Source of the DNA: Xenophilus sp. E41
Lineage (GTDB): Bacteria > Pseudomonadota > Gammaproteobacteria > Burkholderiales > Burkholderiaceae_C
Reading direction: 5' to 3'
Length of the DNA stretch: 64,000 nucleotides
Assembly: GCF_003671765.1 (NCBI RefSeq)
Contig: NZ_QPIB01000043.1
Span: forward strand, 310,001 to 374,000
In this document: positions 8,741 to 17,952 of the stretch, piece after piece
Position numbering within the stretch: position 1 is the stretch's first letter
How the letters are laid out: the number at the start of each line of letters is the position of its first letter
Translations under genes and position numbers: made by a program
The notes under the pieces: generated by a model
What the model was told of the DNA's origin: nothing
Database searches by the model: none
Seen by the model: the letters and a program-made list of their open reading frames with translations, nothing else

Positions 8741-8758
8741 GCTTCAGTCCAGTTCGAT

Positions 8759-9505
8759 TCAGTGCCGTGCGTGGTGACGTTCGTACAGTTCCAGCACGAT
8801 GTCCTTCACGCCGTTCACGTGCGCGGCCACCGCCTGGGCTGCGGCTTCGGGGGCGCCCTGGCGCAGCGCGGCCACGATGGCGCGGTGGTCCTCGTTGGAG
8901 CTGCGGTTGAAGCCGGCCAGCGAGAGCTGCATGAAGGACATGCGCTGGATGTGGCCCTGCAGCATCGCGAGGATCTGCTTGGACAGCGGCCGTTCGGCAG
9001 CGCGGTAGAGCAGGTCGTGGAAGCGCCCGTTGAGCTCGCTGAAGGCCCAGGCGGTGGGCGCGTCGTCCATGGCATCCACCAGACGCTGGGCCTCGTCGAG
9101 GTCCGCCGCCGTGAGCAGCGGCGCAGCGGTGCGCATGAGGTGCGGCTCGACCATCGAGCGCAGCTCGAAGGCGTCGCGCAGCTGCGCCAGCGTCAGTTCC
9201 TTGACCAGCGCGCCGCGGTTGAGCAGCAGCTCGACGAAGCCGTGCGCCTCCAGCGTGCGCAGTGCTTCGCGCACCGGGATCTTGCTGACGTGGAACAGCG
9301 CGGCCAGCTCGTCCTGCCGCAGCGCGCGGCCGGGCGCGAGCAGACCGCGCACGATGGCCTCGTGCAGCACGCGCACGATGTCGTCGGTCGACAGGCGCCC
9401 GCCCGCAGCCGTGCGGCGCTCGCGCACCAGGCGCTGCAGCGGCGTCTCGCCGGGCGCGGTGGCGGCCTCAGCGGGATTCGGTGCGTCGGCTGTCGTGGCC
9501 TTCAT
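8759..9505 (-). CDS. GntR family (FadR/FCD) transcriptional regulator
   Basis: A 248-residue regulator. The N-terminal winged helix includes IVRGLLAPGRALRQDELAALFHVSKIPVREALRTLEAHGFV; the C-terminal helical FCD ligand domain has the metal-binding type pattern FELRSMVEPHLM and LNGRFHDLLYRAA. It is the last gene of a minus-strand unit with an ABC transporter, overlapping the ATPase gene by 38 bases, so it probably regulates that transporter or its catabolic partners. I chose the ATG at 9505; the extra residues of the longer frame are low-complexity Arg/Ser. Confidence 0.85.
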   Translation of the reverse strand: MKATTADAPNPAEAATAPGETPLQRLVRERRTAAGGRLSTDDIVRVLHEAIVRGLLAPGRALRQDELAALFHVSKIPVREALRTLEAHGFVELLLNRGALVKELTLAQLRDAFELRSMVEPHLMRTAAPLLTAADLDEAQRLVDAMDDAPTAWAFSELNGRFHDLLYRAAERPLSKQILAMLQGHIQRMSFMQLSLAGFNRSSNEDHRAIVAALRQGAPEAAAQAVAAHVNGVKDIVLELYERHHARH

Positions 9506-10319
9506 GGATCTTCTCGCGCACGAAGGCGCAGATCTCGTTGAACAGCGGATGCTCCTGCATCTGCGCACGCCGCGGCCGCTCGAAAGGCACGCGGATGTCG
9601 GCCACGATGCGCGAGGGCCGGGCGTTCATCACCAGCACGCGGTCGGACAGGAACACCGCTTCGCGGATGCTGTGGGTGATGAACACGGCGGTCTTGTGCA
9701 CCTGGTCCCAGAGCTGGGCCAGCATGAGGTTCATGTCGTCGCGCGTGATCGCGTCCAGCGCCGAGAAGGGCTCGTCCATCATCAGCAGGCGCGGGTCGTT
9801 GACCAGCCCGCGGCAGATGGCCACGCGCTGGCGCATGCCGCCGGAGAGTTCGGCCGGTCGCTTGTCCCGAAAGTCCCAGAGCCCCGTGAGCTTCAGCAGC
9901 CGCTCGGCCTCGGGCCGATGCTCGGCCAGCACGCGCTTCTGCGTGCGGATGGGGAAGAGCACGTTGTCCATCACGCTCTTCCAGGGCAGCAGCGTGGCGT
10001 CCTGGAACACGTAGCCGAAGTCGCGCCGCGGCCCGTCCACCGCGCGGCCATCGACGGCGATGCGGCCGGCGGTCGGCAGCTCCAGGCCACCGATCATCGA
10101 CATCAGCGTGCTCTTGCCGCAGCCGCTCGGGCCGACCAGGCTCACGAAGTCGCCTTCGTCGATGTCGAAATCGGCGTGCTCCACCGCATGCACGTCGCCG
10201 TTGCGGGTGGGGTAGGTCTTGCCGACCTGCCGCACCGTGAGGTAGCTGCGGTCGCGCTCGGGCGCGGTGCTGCGCGGCAGCAGCCAGGGGTGCCGGGGGG
10301 TGGTCAACATCGGGTCCAT
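9468..10319 (-). CDS. ABC transporter ATP-binding protein (nitrate/sulfonate/taurine type)
   Basis: A 283-residue ATPase of the SsuB/TauB/NrtD class. Walker A is GPSGCGKST, the signature LSGGMRQRVAICRGL, and Walker B LLMMDEPFSALD followed by the switch His in VFITHS. It pairs with the permease and periplasmic binding protein just upstream in the same orientation, forming a small-molecule importer. The substrate cannot be assigned from the ATPase. Confidence 0.9.
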   Translation of the reverse strand: MDPMLTTPRHPWLLPRSTAPERDRSYLTVRQVGKTYPTRNGDVHAVEHADFDIDEGDFVSLVGPSGCGKSTLMSMIGGLELPTAGRIAVDGRAVDGPRRDFGYVFQDATLLPWKSVMDNVLFPIRTQKRVLAEHRPEAERLLKLTGLWDFRDKRPAELSGGMRQRVAICRGLVNDPRLLMMDEPFSALDAITRDDMNLMLAQLWDQVHKTAVFITHSIREAVFLSDRVLVMNARPSRIVADIRVPFERPRRAQMQEHPLFNEICAFVREKIHEGHDSRRTESR

Positions 10320-10323
10320 GGCG

Positions 10324-11082
10324 TCAGGCCCCGAAGGCGTGCCGGGTCCAGCGCTCCAGCAGGGCCACGACGCCGTAGAAGCCCAGGCCGAAGACGCACA
10401 GCACCGTGATGGCGGCCAGGATCAGCGAGGTGTCGGCCTGCGAGGAGGCGAAGAGGATGAGGTAGCCCAGCCCCGCCTGCGAGGTGATGAACTCGCCGAC
10501 GATCACCCCGATGATGGCGAAGGTGGTCGCGATCTTCATGCCGCTGAACACATAGGGGAGCGCGTGCGGCAGGCGCACCGACACGAACACCTGCCAGCTC
10601 GAGGCCGTGAGCGCCCGGCACAGGCGCAGCAGCGACTTGTCGACATGGTCCAGCCCGGCCAGGGCCGCGATCACCACCGGAAAGAAGCTGATGAAGACCG
10701 AGAAGGTCAGCCGCGACTGGAAGCCGATGCCCAGCCAGACGATGAACAGCGGCGCCAGCGCGATCTTGGGAATGAGCTGGAACAGCACGACGTTGGGGTA
10801 GAGCATGCTGCGCATCAGCCCCGAGGCGCTGAGCAGCGCGGCCAGCGCCACGCCCAGCAGCGAGGCGATGGCGAAGCCGGCCACGCTTTCCCACACGGTG
10901 GGCCAGGCGTGTTCCATGAGGAGCGGGAAGGTCTCTACCAGGCGCCGGGCGATGGCGCTGGGCGTGGGCAGCAGCACCTCGCGGATGCCGAAGGCGCGCA
11001 CCACGATCTCCCACAGCACCAGCGTGCCGACGGCGAAGGCGAGCGGCAGCCCGATGCGCTGCAGCGGACCGGCCTCGTTCAT
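10324..11082 (-). CDS. ABC transporter permease (SsuC/TauC type)
   Basis: A 252-residue inner-membrane permease with about six hydrophobic helices and the family coupling motif near AGLDHVDKSLLRLCRALTASSWQ (EAA-type loop in the second half). The stop lies 4 bases before the ATPase start, as in tightly coupled ABC operons. It belongs to the same importer as the neighbouring ATPase and binding protein. Confidence 0.88.
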   Translation of the reverse strand: MNEAGPLQRIGLPLAFAVGTLVLWEIVVRAFGIREVLLPTPSAIARRLVETFPLLMEHAWPTVWESVAGFAIASLLGVALAALLSASGLMRSMLYPNVVLFQLIPKIALAPLFIVWLGIGFQSRLTFSVFISFFPVVIAALAGLDHVDKSLLRLCRALTASSWQVFVSVRLPHALPYVFSGMKIATTFAIIGVIVGEFITSQAGLGYLILFASSQADTSLILAAITVLCVFGLGFYGVVALLERWTRHAFGA

Positions 11083-11161
11083 CGCGCGGGCAGGCCGTCG
11101 AGCAGCGGCGTGGACGCGTGGGGCAGCGGCTTGGGGCGGGCCGGGATCGCGAAGGACACCA

Positions 11162-12268
11162 TCAGGCGCCGCTCACCATCCTGCTGTAGGGCGCGACGTT
11201 CCTGCGGATGGCGTCCCACTCGGCGTTGCCGAGCTTGATCTTGCCGACGAAGCGGTTGGTGGCGAGGTCCTCGGGCACCAGCGGCTTGGCGTCGGCCTTG
11301 AGCGCGCCGGCGCGGGCGGCCAGCGAGATCATGCCGGCCAGCTTGGGGATGCTGCTGTAGCCCAGGCCGTGCTCGATCGCCTCCGGCGCCACCATGGTGG
11401 CCTGCGCGAGGCCCTGCGACAGCCTGGCGTTCTCCTTGCCGCCCTTGGCCAGTGCGATCTCGGGCTGCGCCTTGTAGAGGATCTCGAGCGACTCGTCCGG
11501 CTTCTTGAGCGTGTAGACCACCGACTCCAGGATGCCGTCGACCATGGCCTGGCACAGGCCGGGGTCGGCGTTGATGGTCTCGGTGCGCGCGATGACCTGC
11601 GCCGCGTAGAGTTCGATGCCGGACTTGGCCCAGGGGATGAAGCGCGTCTTCACGCCCAGCGAGTCCAGCACCGGAATGCTGGACGAGCCGATGGCCGTGA
11701 TCGCGTCGACCTGCTTGTCCATCAGCGCGCGCTCGATCAGGCGCGCATCGAGCTGCTGGCGGGTGACCTTCGACAGGTCGATGCCCGTCTTCTCGGCGAA
11801 GGCCGTCCAGTAGGGCGATTCCGCCGAGGTGGCGACGGTGCCGACGCGCTTGCCCTCGAAGTCCTTGGGGGTGCGGATCGGCGAGTCGGCCAGCACCAGG
11901 TTGCCCATCAGCGAGTCGTAGCCGACGGTGGCGAGCGCCTGCAGCGGCAGGCCGCGCGCCATGTTGACCAGGGTGCCGCCGAAGAAGACCACGCCCAGGT
12001 CGAACTGCTTGTTGGCCACCGCCTGCGCGGCCGCCACCGAGCCGTTGCCGCGCGCGACGGTGAGGTCGATGCCGCGCTTCTTGAAGTAGCCGAGCTCCTT
12101 GCCCACCATGGGCCAGTAGTTGGAGCCATTGACCACCCAGGGCAGCGTGATGCTGACGGCGCGCGTCTGCGCGAAGGCGGGCAGGGCGAGGGCGCTGCCG
12201 GCGGCAGTGGCGCCGGCCGCCTGCAGCAGTCGGCGGCGGGACAGGGCGGGCGGGGTGGGAAGGGACAT
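11162..12268 (-). CDS. ABC transporter substrate-binding protein (NMT1/SsuA-like), Tat signal
   Basis: A 368-residue periplasmic binding protein. The N-terminus has a twin-arginine signal (SRRRLLQAAGATAAGSALALPAFAQ), then a type-II binding fold beginning VSITLPWVVNGSNYWPMVGKELGYFKKRGIDL, as in NMT1/SsuA/TauA proteins that bind sulfonates, nitrate or pyrimidine precursors. I chose the ATG at 12268 so that the Tat motif sits near the N-terminus. First gene of the unit binding protein-permease-ATPase-GntR; 79 bases separate it from the permease, and the gap shows only an unlikely 27-codon frame. Confidence 0.87.
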   Translation of the reverse strand: MSLPTPPALSRRRLLQAAGATAAGSALALPAFAQTRAVSITLPWVVNGSNYWPMVGKELGYFKKRGIDLTVARGNGSVAAAQAVANKQFDLGVVFFGGTLVNMARGLPLQALATVGYDSLMGNLVLADSPIRTPKDFEGKRVGTVATSAESPYWTAFAEKTGIDLSKVTRQQLDARLIERALMDKQVDAITAIGSSSIPVLDSLGVKTRFIPWAKSGIELYAAQVIARTETINADPGLCQAMVDGILESVVYTLKKPDESLEILYKAQPEIALAKGGKENARLSQGLAQATMVAPEAIEHGLGYSSIPKLAGMISLAARAGALKADAKPLVPEDLATNRFVGKIKLGNAEWDAIRRNVAPYSRMVSGA

Positions 12269-12330
12269 GGCGGACTCCGGCAGGCCGTTCGGGTCCATCG
12301 CGGTGCAGCACGGCCGGGCGCGATGCACCA

Positions 12331-12356
12331 AAACGTATACGAAACAAGATACGAAA
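12331..12356. promoter_or_regulatory. GntR-type operator candidate upstream of the ABC operon
   Basis: The self-complementary core CGTATACG (12334-12341) lies 66 bases upstream of the binding-protein start. FadR/FCD regulators often recognise GTATAC-centred palindromes. The octamer ATACGAAA also occurs twice as a direct repeat (12337-12344 and 12349-12356), one helical turn apart. Since the operon ends with a GntR gene, autoregulation through this site is likely but untested. Confidence 0.4.
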
Positions 12357-12414
12357 AGTGCGAACGGCCCGGTTCACGCAGTTTGCGTGCCAAGAGGCTC
12401 ACCGCCGCGCGCGC

Positions 12415-13131
12415 TCAGTCGCGCAGGCCCCAGCCCCCGTCCACCGCCTGCAGCAAGGGCGAGTCGAACACGCCGACCAGGCGCGCCGCGCGCTCGGGGC
12501 CCAGGGTGTGGGCCCAGCGCCGTCCCTGCCGCATCGCGACGCCGCAGGCCAGCACCTGCGCGCCGAGCGATTCGATGAGCGTCCAGGGCGCCCCCAGCGT
12601 GCTGCCGCTGCTCACCGCGTCGTCCACCAGCACCACGCGTTTTCCTCGCACCAGGGGCAGCAGGTTGGGATCGAGGTAGACCCGCTTGCCGGCCGTGGGT
12701 GTGGTGATCGACTGCACGGCGCCAGACAGCGACTCGTCGTACCAGTACTTGCGCGAGTAGCCCATGGGCACGTAGCGGCTGTGGCCCAGGTGGCGCGCGA
12801 CCACGGGCGCGAAGGTCAGGCCCAGCGTCGGGATGCCGATCACGACCTCGGGCTGCAGCGGCGCGAGGCGCTCGGCCAGCATCCGACCCAGCGTCTCGAC
12901 CACCTCCAGCGAGGCCTGGTTGCAGATCAGCGACGCGACGGCGTGCGTCGGCTCGTCGGCGAGCGCTCGGATGGGCAGCACCAGCACGCGGCCGTCGGGC
13001 AGGCGCGCGGGGTAACCGTACTGCCAGGGGCCCTCGGCGGGGCCGGCCTCGTCGGCATCGACGATGCGCTGCCAGTAGGCGGTGGTGGGCTCGGTGAAGG
13101 GGGCCGGGGGCATCGGCGAAGAGGTCGTCAT
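12415..13131 (-). CDS. Phosphoribosyltransferase family protein
   Basis: A 238-residue type-I phosphoribosyltransferase. The PRPP-binding loop is VVLVDDAVSSGST near residue 165, preceded by a hydrophobic strand, with IGIPTLGLTFAPVVARHLG as the N-terminal core. Family members act on purine or pyrimidine bases or serve as regulators; the substrate specificity is not visible. It stands alone with the TTC38-like gene upstream on the same strand and a family B repeat between them. Confidence 0.82.
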   Translation of the reverse strand: MTTSSPMPPAPFTEPTTAYWQRIVDADEAGPAEGPWQYGYPARLPDGRVLVLPIRALADEPTHAVASLICNQASLEVVETLGRMLAERLAPLQPEVVIGIPTLGLTFAPVVARHLGHSRYVPMGYSRKYWYDESLSGAVQSITTPTAGKRVYLDPNLLPLVRGKRVVLVDDAVSSGSTLGAPWTLIESLGAQVLACGVAMRQGRRWAHTLGPERAARLVGVFDSPLLQAVDGGWGLRD

Positions 13132-13146
13132 CCGGAGTTAGGAATA

Positions 13147-13200
13147 AAAAGTGCCTGTGGCGCCCGCTGCGCCTGGGCCGGCAGCTATGGATTCCATAGC
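13147..13200. repeat. Family B interspersed repeat, intergenic copy
   Basis: Starts AAAAGTGCCTGTGGCGCCCG, has CTGCGCCTGGGCCGGCAGC, and ends with the perfect dyad GCTATGGATTCCATAGC (13184-13200). Same order of blocks as the other family B copies. It fills the gap between two minus-strand genes. Confidence 0.7.
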
Positions 13201-13203
13201 AGG

Positions 13204-14562
13204 TCAGTGCGCTTCGGCCAGCGGCGGCAGGCCCAGTCCCGCATACACCGTGCCGGCCAGCCGCCGCAGCCGCCGCGACTCGGGCTGGCCGTTGAGCTGC
13301 TGCTGCACGATGCCCTGGGCACCGGTGAGCGCGGCCTGTGTGCCGCTTCGCACGAGCGCATCGAGGTAGACCTGCTCGAAGAGGTCGCGCTGCGCGTGGC
13401 TGCCGCCGATCTCGACCATGCGCGGCAGCGCCGTGCCCAGGCCCTCGATGGCAGCGGCGTGGTTGCCGCGCGCGTGCGCCAGCAGCCCGCGCGCCGCCGG
13501 CACGCACACGCGCTCCCAGGCATGGCGTGTGGCCGCGGGGGCGGTGGGCGCGTAGGCCTCGATGTGGCGCAGCAGCGTGTCGGCCTCGGGCCGGCCGGCG
13601 CGCGCCAGGCCGTAGAGGTACTGCAGGTCGAGGAAGGGCAGCACGTGGTCGGCGGTGCGGCCGGCCAGGTGCACGGCCACGTCCTGCCAGCGATCGCCGA
13701 CATCGATGCCCGCGAGTTCCAGCCGCGCCAGCAGCGACACGGCGCCGATCTGGTCCTGCGAGTAGTCCTTGACCACGCCCCAGCAATGGCGGTCGTACAC
13801 CGCCAGCGCCTCGTCGTCACGGCCCAGGTCGATGAGGAAGAGCGCCAGGTGCCACCAGTTGTGCGTGACCATGAAGGAGTTCAGGCCGGTCCAGGTCTCG
13901 CTCACGTCCTCCATGAAGGCCAGGCCCTCGGTGAGGCGGCCCTCGGTCAGCATGACATGCGCCAGCGCATGGTGGGCCCACGGCTCCTTGCGCTCCATCG
14001 CGATGGCACGGCGGGCGCTGGCTTCGGCCTCGCGCATCAGGTGGCACTGCTCGTAGCCGAAGGCCAGCATGCCGTGCAGGTAGGGCACGTCGGCCGCATG
14101 CGGCGCCGCCGCCAGCGCCAGCCGCAGCATGCCGGGGCAGTCGCCGAGGTTGAAGCAGTGGTACTGCCCGAGCTTGAGCGACACCAGGTCGCGCGGGAAC
14201 TCGCGCGCCTGTTCCTCGTGCAGCCGGATCGCCTCCCGGATGTCGCCCGCCACCCAGGCCGCCACCGCCGCGATGTAGCGGCGTTCGCGTGGCGTCGCCT
14301 GCGCGGCCCCGGCCTGCGCGCGTTCGATGAAGGGCCGCGCATTGGCCACCGCGTCGGCCGACTCGGCAAACATCTGCAGCGTGGCGCCGTAGGCCTGCAC
14401 CAGCGGGTCGGGGTCCTCGTGCGGCGTTAGGGCGAGGTTGGCAGCGCGTGCTTCGCAGGCGATGAAGCCGCCCACGAAGTCGTCGACCAGGCGATGGCTG
14501 GTGCTGTCGCTCAGGCTGAGCGGATTGCCGAGCGGGTCGGTGGCGGTGGGTGCGGAGGACAT
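13204..14562 (-). CDS. Tetratricopeptide repeat protein (TTC38-like)
   Basis: A 452-residue soluble, helical protein resembling the family of tetratricopeptide repeat protein 38. Typical stretches are DPLVQAYGATLQMFAESADAVA, YEQCHLMREAEASARRAIAMERKEPWAHHALAHVMLTEGR, and FMVTHNWWHLALFLIDLGRDDEALAVYDRHCWG. TPR-like helices span most of the length. The function in bacteria is unknown. No signal peptide. Confidence 0.78.
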   Translation of the reverse strand: MSSAPTATDPLGNPLSLSDSTSHRLVDDFVGGFIACEARAANLALTPHEDPDPLVQAYGATLQMFAESADAVANARPFIERAQAGAAQATPRERRYIAAVAAWVAGDIREAIRLHEEQAREFPRDLVSLKLGQYHCFNLGDCPGMLRLALAAAPHAADVPYLHGMLAFGYEQCHLMREAEASARRAIAMERKEPWAHHALAHVMLTEGRLTEGLAFMEDVSETWTGLNSFMVTHNWWHLALFLIDLGRDDEALAVYDRHCWGVVKDYSQDQIGAVSLLARLELAGIDVGDRWQDVAVHLAGRTADHVLPFLDLQYLYGLARAGRPEADTLLRHIEAYAPTAPAATRHAWERVCVPAARGLLAHARGNHAAAIEGLGTALPRMVEIGGSHAQRDLFEQVYLDALVRSGTQAALTGAQGIVQQQLNGQPESRRLRRLAGTVYAGLGLPPLAEAH

Positions 14563-14675
14563 GGCCGAGATTCTGCCGGCGTGCCGGACTGTGCGTGCGC
14601 ACTACCTCGGATGCGGGATGCGCAGGCCCGTGGGCGCCGCGCATCATGGCAGCAGCGAATGCACCGGAGCCTGCC

Positions 14676-17381
14676 ATGCCTCAGCTCACCGACCTTCATC
14701 TCGCTCGCATCATGCGCAACGCCTCCGGGCGCCGTCGCGCCGAGTGCCTGCAGCCCTTCAACGATGCGATGCAGGCGAACGGCATCGACACGCTGAACCG
14801 CGCCGCCGCCTTCATTGCGCAACTGGCGCACGAATCGGGCGAACTGCGCTGGCTGGAAGAGATCTGGGGCCCGACCGCCGCGCAGAAGCGCTACGAGCCG
14901 CCGAGCGACCTGGCCCGGCGGCTGGGCAACACGCAGAAGGGCGACGGCTTTCGCTACAAGGGCCGCGGGCCGATCCAGGTCACGGGCCGCTTCAACTACA
15001 AAAAATACGGCGAGCTGCTGGGGCTGGACCTGGAAGGCGACCCGGCGCAGGCGGCGCAGCCTGCGGTCGGCTTCGCCATCGCCGGCTGCTTCTGGTCGCG
15101 CAACGGCCTCAATGCGCTGGCCGATGCGGGCGACTTCAGCGGCATCACGCGGCGCATCAACGGCGGGCAGAACGGCGCCGCCGATCGGGAGCGCTTCCAC
15201 GCGCTCGCTTTGCAGGTGCTGGCGGACAGTTTCCCCGCACGTGCCGCGGCACCGGCGAAGGCCGCGCGCGCCACGCGCGCCGCAGCGGCCGGCTCGCTGC
15301 CGCGCGGCCAGGAGGCGATCGAGGCCGACGCCGCGGCCATGGCACAGGAGGACAAGCGCACCGCCGGGAAGGCGTCCGGCAAGGGCAAAGGCAAGGCGGC
15401 CGCGCCGGCGCCGGCAGAAGCCCCCGCGCGCGCTTTCGATGTGCGGCCCGACACGCTCGACTTCCGGGACCTGATGTACACGCCCACCCTGGTGGAAGTG
15501 CCCACGCACGTGCCGCTGGGCGACTACATCGACCAGGGCGTGCCCATCCTCGACCAGGGCCGCGAAGGCGCCTGCACCGGCTTCGGCCTGGCGACGGTGG
15601 CGAACTACCTGCTGCTGCGCCGGCGCGTGCTGCCGGACCGCACGCCCGTCAGCCCGCGCATGTTCTACCAGCTGGCGCGCCGCTACGACGAATGGCCGGG
15701 CGAGGACTACGAGGGATCGAGCGCGCGGGGCGCCATGAAGGGCTGGCACAAGCACGGCGTGTGCGCCGAGTCGCTGTACCCCCAGGTGCTGCCGCGCGGC
15801 CAGAAGCACGGCCTGAACGAGGCGCGCACGGCCGACGCGGTGCGGCGGCCGCTGGGCGCGTACTTCCGGGTCAACCACAAGGACCTGGTGGCCATGCATT
15901 CGGCGATCGCCGAGGTGGGCATCCTCTATGCCAGCTGCCGCGTGCACCAGGGCTGGAGCGCAGTGGGTGCCGACGGCCTCATCGCGCAGTCCGACGCCAT
16001 CCTCGGCGGCCATGCCTTCGCCATCGTCGCCTACGACGAGCGCGGCTTCTGGCTGCAGAACTCGTGGGGCCCGACGTGGGGACAGGGCGGCTTCGGCCAC
16101 CTGAGCTACGACGACTGGCTGGCCAACGGCACCGACGTCTGGGTGGCGCGCCTGGGCGCGCCGGTGACGCTCACGCGGCCCGAGTCGGCGGCCACCGCGC
16201 ATGCGAAGAGCTCGGCGCAGTCGAACGCCTACGCCTATGCCGAGCTGCGGCCGCACATCGTGAGCGTGGGCAACGACGGACGGCTCAAGGCCGGCGGCGA
16301 CTACGGCAGCACGCCGCAGGAGATCGCGCGCGTGTTCGAGGAGGACATCCCGCGCGCCGTCGCGGCCTGGAAGGTGCCGCGCGTGCTGCTGTACGCACAT
16401 GGCGGGCTGGTGAGCGAGCAATCCGCGGTGCAGCGGCTGGCCGAGTACCGGCCGCTGCTCATCGGCGGCGAGGTGTATCCGCTGGCCTTCGTGTGGCGCA
16501 CCGACTACTGGACCACGCTCACCAACATCCTCAAGGACGCCATCTCCCGGCGTCGGCCCGAGGGTGCGCTGGACGCCACCAAGGACTTCATGCTCGATCG
16601 GCTGGACGACGCGCTCGAGCCCGTCGCGCGCGCGCTCACCGGCAAGTCGGCCTGGGACCAGATGAAGCAGAACGCGCTGGCCACCAGCGCCGCCGGCGGT
16701 GCCGCGGTGCTCGTGGCGGACCACCTCCAGAAACTGGCAAAGAAGCTGCCGGGGCTCGAGATCCACCTGGTCGGCCACAGTGCCGGTTCCATCCTGCTCG
16801 CTCCGGTGCTGGGACTGCTGGGCGACCGCGGACTCCAGGCGAAGACCTGCACGCTGTGGGCGCCGGCCTGCACCACGGCGCTCTTCCGCGCGCACTACCT
16901 GCCCGCGCTGCAGAAGAAGGTGCTGCGCAAGCTGGCGCTCTTCCTGCTCACCGACACGGCGGAGCAGGACGACCACTGCGCGCACATCTACAACAAGTCG
17001 CTGCTGTACCTGGTGTCCAACGCCTTCGAGGATCCGGCCCGCATCCCGCTCTTCCGCGACGGCGTGCCGATCCTGGGCATGGCGCGCTGGCTCGACGCCG
17101 AGCTGCGCAAGACCCTGGACTCTTTCGGCACCGACGTCGTGCTCGCGCCCAACAACGAGCCTGAAGCCTCGCTGTCGGCCTCGGGCGCAATGCACCACGG
17201 CGACTTCGACGACGACCGGCGCACGGTCATGGCGACCTACCGCCGCATCGTCGCCGACGGGCCGGTGGCAGCCGCGCGCCGGGGCGAGGCGGCAGCCGGC
17301 GCGCTGCCGGTCTTCAAGCGCTCCGAGTCGTCGATGCGCGACCAGCGCCAGCAGCTGGACTGGCGCACGCAGCGCGCCTAG
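14676..17381 (+). CDS. Three-domain protein: GH19-like lysozyme/chitinase + C1 (papain-like) protease + alpha/beta-hydrolase
   Basis: A 901-residue protein with three apparent enzyme domains. Residues 1-190 resemble GH19 chitinase/endolysin domains (LAHESGELRWLEE with candidate acid Glu53, RYKGRGPIQVTGRFNY at 94-109). Residues 190-255 are an Ala/Lys-rich linker. Residues 255-495 look like a papain-family (C1) peptidase: Cys300 in QGREGACTGF, His446 in GGHAFAIVAYD, Asn462 in QNSWGPTWGQGGFG. Residues 565-845 look like an alpha/beta-hydrolase: HGGL 575-578, nucleophile Ser702 in GHSAG, possible catalytic His at 840-841. No signal peptide or membrane segment is visible. GGAG 6-7 bases upstream supports ATG 14676; ATG 14646 is possible. 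The role is unknown; a cell-wall-targeting toxin/effector or a phage-derived lytic protein are guesses. Confidence 0.78.
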   Translation: MPQLTDLHLARIMRNASGRRRAECLQPFNDAMQANGIDTLNRAAAFIAQLAHESGELRWLEEIWGPTAAQKRYEPPSDLARRLGNTQKGDGFRYKGRGPIQVTGRFNYKKYGELLGLDLEGDPAQAAQPAVGFAIAGCFWSRNGLNALADAGDFSGITRRINGGQNGAADRERFHALALQVLADSFPARAAAPAKAARATRAAAAGSLPRGQEAIEADAAAMAQEDKRTAGKASGKGKGKAAAPAPAEAPARAFDVRPDTLDFRDLMYTPTLVEVPTHVPLGDYIDQGVPILDQGREGACTGFGLATVANYLLLRRRVLPDRTPVSPRMFYQLARRYDEWPGEDYEGSSARGAMKGWHKHGVCAESLYPQVLPRGQKHGLNEARTADAVRRPLGAYFRVNHKDLVAMHSAIAEVGILYASCRVHQGWSAVGADGLIAQSDAILGGHAFAIVAYDERGFWLQNSWGPTWGQGGFGHLSYDDWLANGTDVWVARLGAPVTLTRPESAATAHAKSSAQSNAYAYAELRPHIVSVGNDGRLKAGGDYGSTPQEIARVFEEDIPRAVAAWKVPRVLLYAHGGLVSEQSAVQRLAEYRPLLIGGEVYPLAFVWRTDYWTTLTNILKDAISRRRPEGALDATKDFMLDRLDDALEPVARALTGKSAWDQMKQNALATSAAGGAAVLVADHLQKLAKKLPGLEIHLVGHSAGSILLAPVLGLLGDRGLQAKTCTLWAPACTTALFRAHYLPALQKKVLRKLALFLLTDTAEQDDHCAHIYNKSLLYLVSNAFEDPARIPLFRDGVPILGMARWLDAELRKTLDSFGTDVVLAPNNEPEASLSASGAMHHGDFDDDRRTVMATYRRIVADGPVAAARRGEAAAGALPVFKRSESSMRDQRQQLDWRTQRA

Positions 17382-17442
17382 GGGCAGGAGGCCCGCCCGG
17401 GCTCGGGCGCGGGCTCGCGCGGCGCGCTCTCGCCCTCTTCAG

Positions 17443-17841
17443 TCAGACGCCCGCCGCCTGGTGCCGAAACTCCTGCGTGCGGCCACCGTAGCCATAGGCC
17501 GCGGCACGCGCATCGATCACGTGCACGTAGCTCACCTCGTGCAGGTCGGGCCGCAGCCGCTCGAAGGCGGCGTGCACCTCGGCCAGGTAGCGTGCCTTCT
17601 CGGCCTTGGTGTTGGTCTCGTCGGTGACGCTGATGTCGAGGTGGAAGGCGCTGCGCTGCTGCTCGGCCAGCGAACGGCTGCCCACGAACCATAGCGCGGC
17701 CGGAATGAAGTGCACGGTGGTGGCGATGACCTCGGGCTTCTTGCCCAGCACGCGCTGCGTGAGCTCTCCGACGGCGGCGACCGCTTGGCGGGCCAGGGCG
17801 GCATCGGGTTCGCCGGACAGGTGGATGACGATGTGGGGCAT
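17443..17841 (-). CDS. Tautomerase family protein (4-oxalocrotonate tautomerase-like)
   Basis: A 132-residue protein beginning MPHIVIHLSGEPDAALARQ, so Pro1 is available as the catalytic base after Met removal, as in the tautomerase superfamily. Its length suggests a fused pair of the 60-residue unit or a longer subgroup. A ribosome site (AAGGAG on the minus strand) precedes the ATG. It diverges from a LysR gene whose putative operator lies in the shared gap, implying control by that regulator. Confidence 0.78.
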   Translation of the reverse strand: MPHIVIHLSGEPDAALARQAVAAVGELTQRVLGKKPEVIATTVHFIPAALWFVGSRSLAEQQRSAFHLDISVTDETNTKAEKARYLAEVHAAFERLRPDLHEVSYVHVIDARAAAYGYGGRTQEFRHQAAGV

Positions 17842-17926
17842 GGCGCTTCTCCTTGGGAGTGGAATGACGATGGGGTCATTCTGGGCGCCGGGTAGCCATC
17901 GGTAAAACGGGAATAAATAATGTGTT

Positions 17927-17945
17927 CCATCGAAATTGCCGATGG
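17927..17945. promoter_or_regulatory. LysR-type operator candidate
   Basis: Perfect inverted repeat CCATCG-N7-CGATGG that also satisfies the ATC-N9-GAT (T-N11-A) LysR box. It lies just upstream of the LysR start (17953), in the divergent gap with the tautomerase gene, where autoregulatory sites of LysR proteins are expected. Confidence 0.55.
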
Positions 17946-17952
17946 ATAAACG

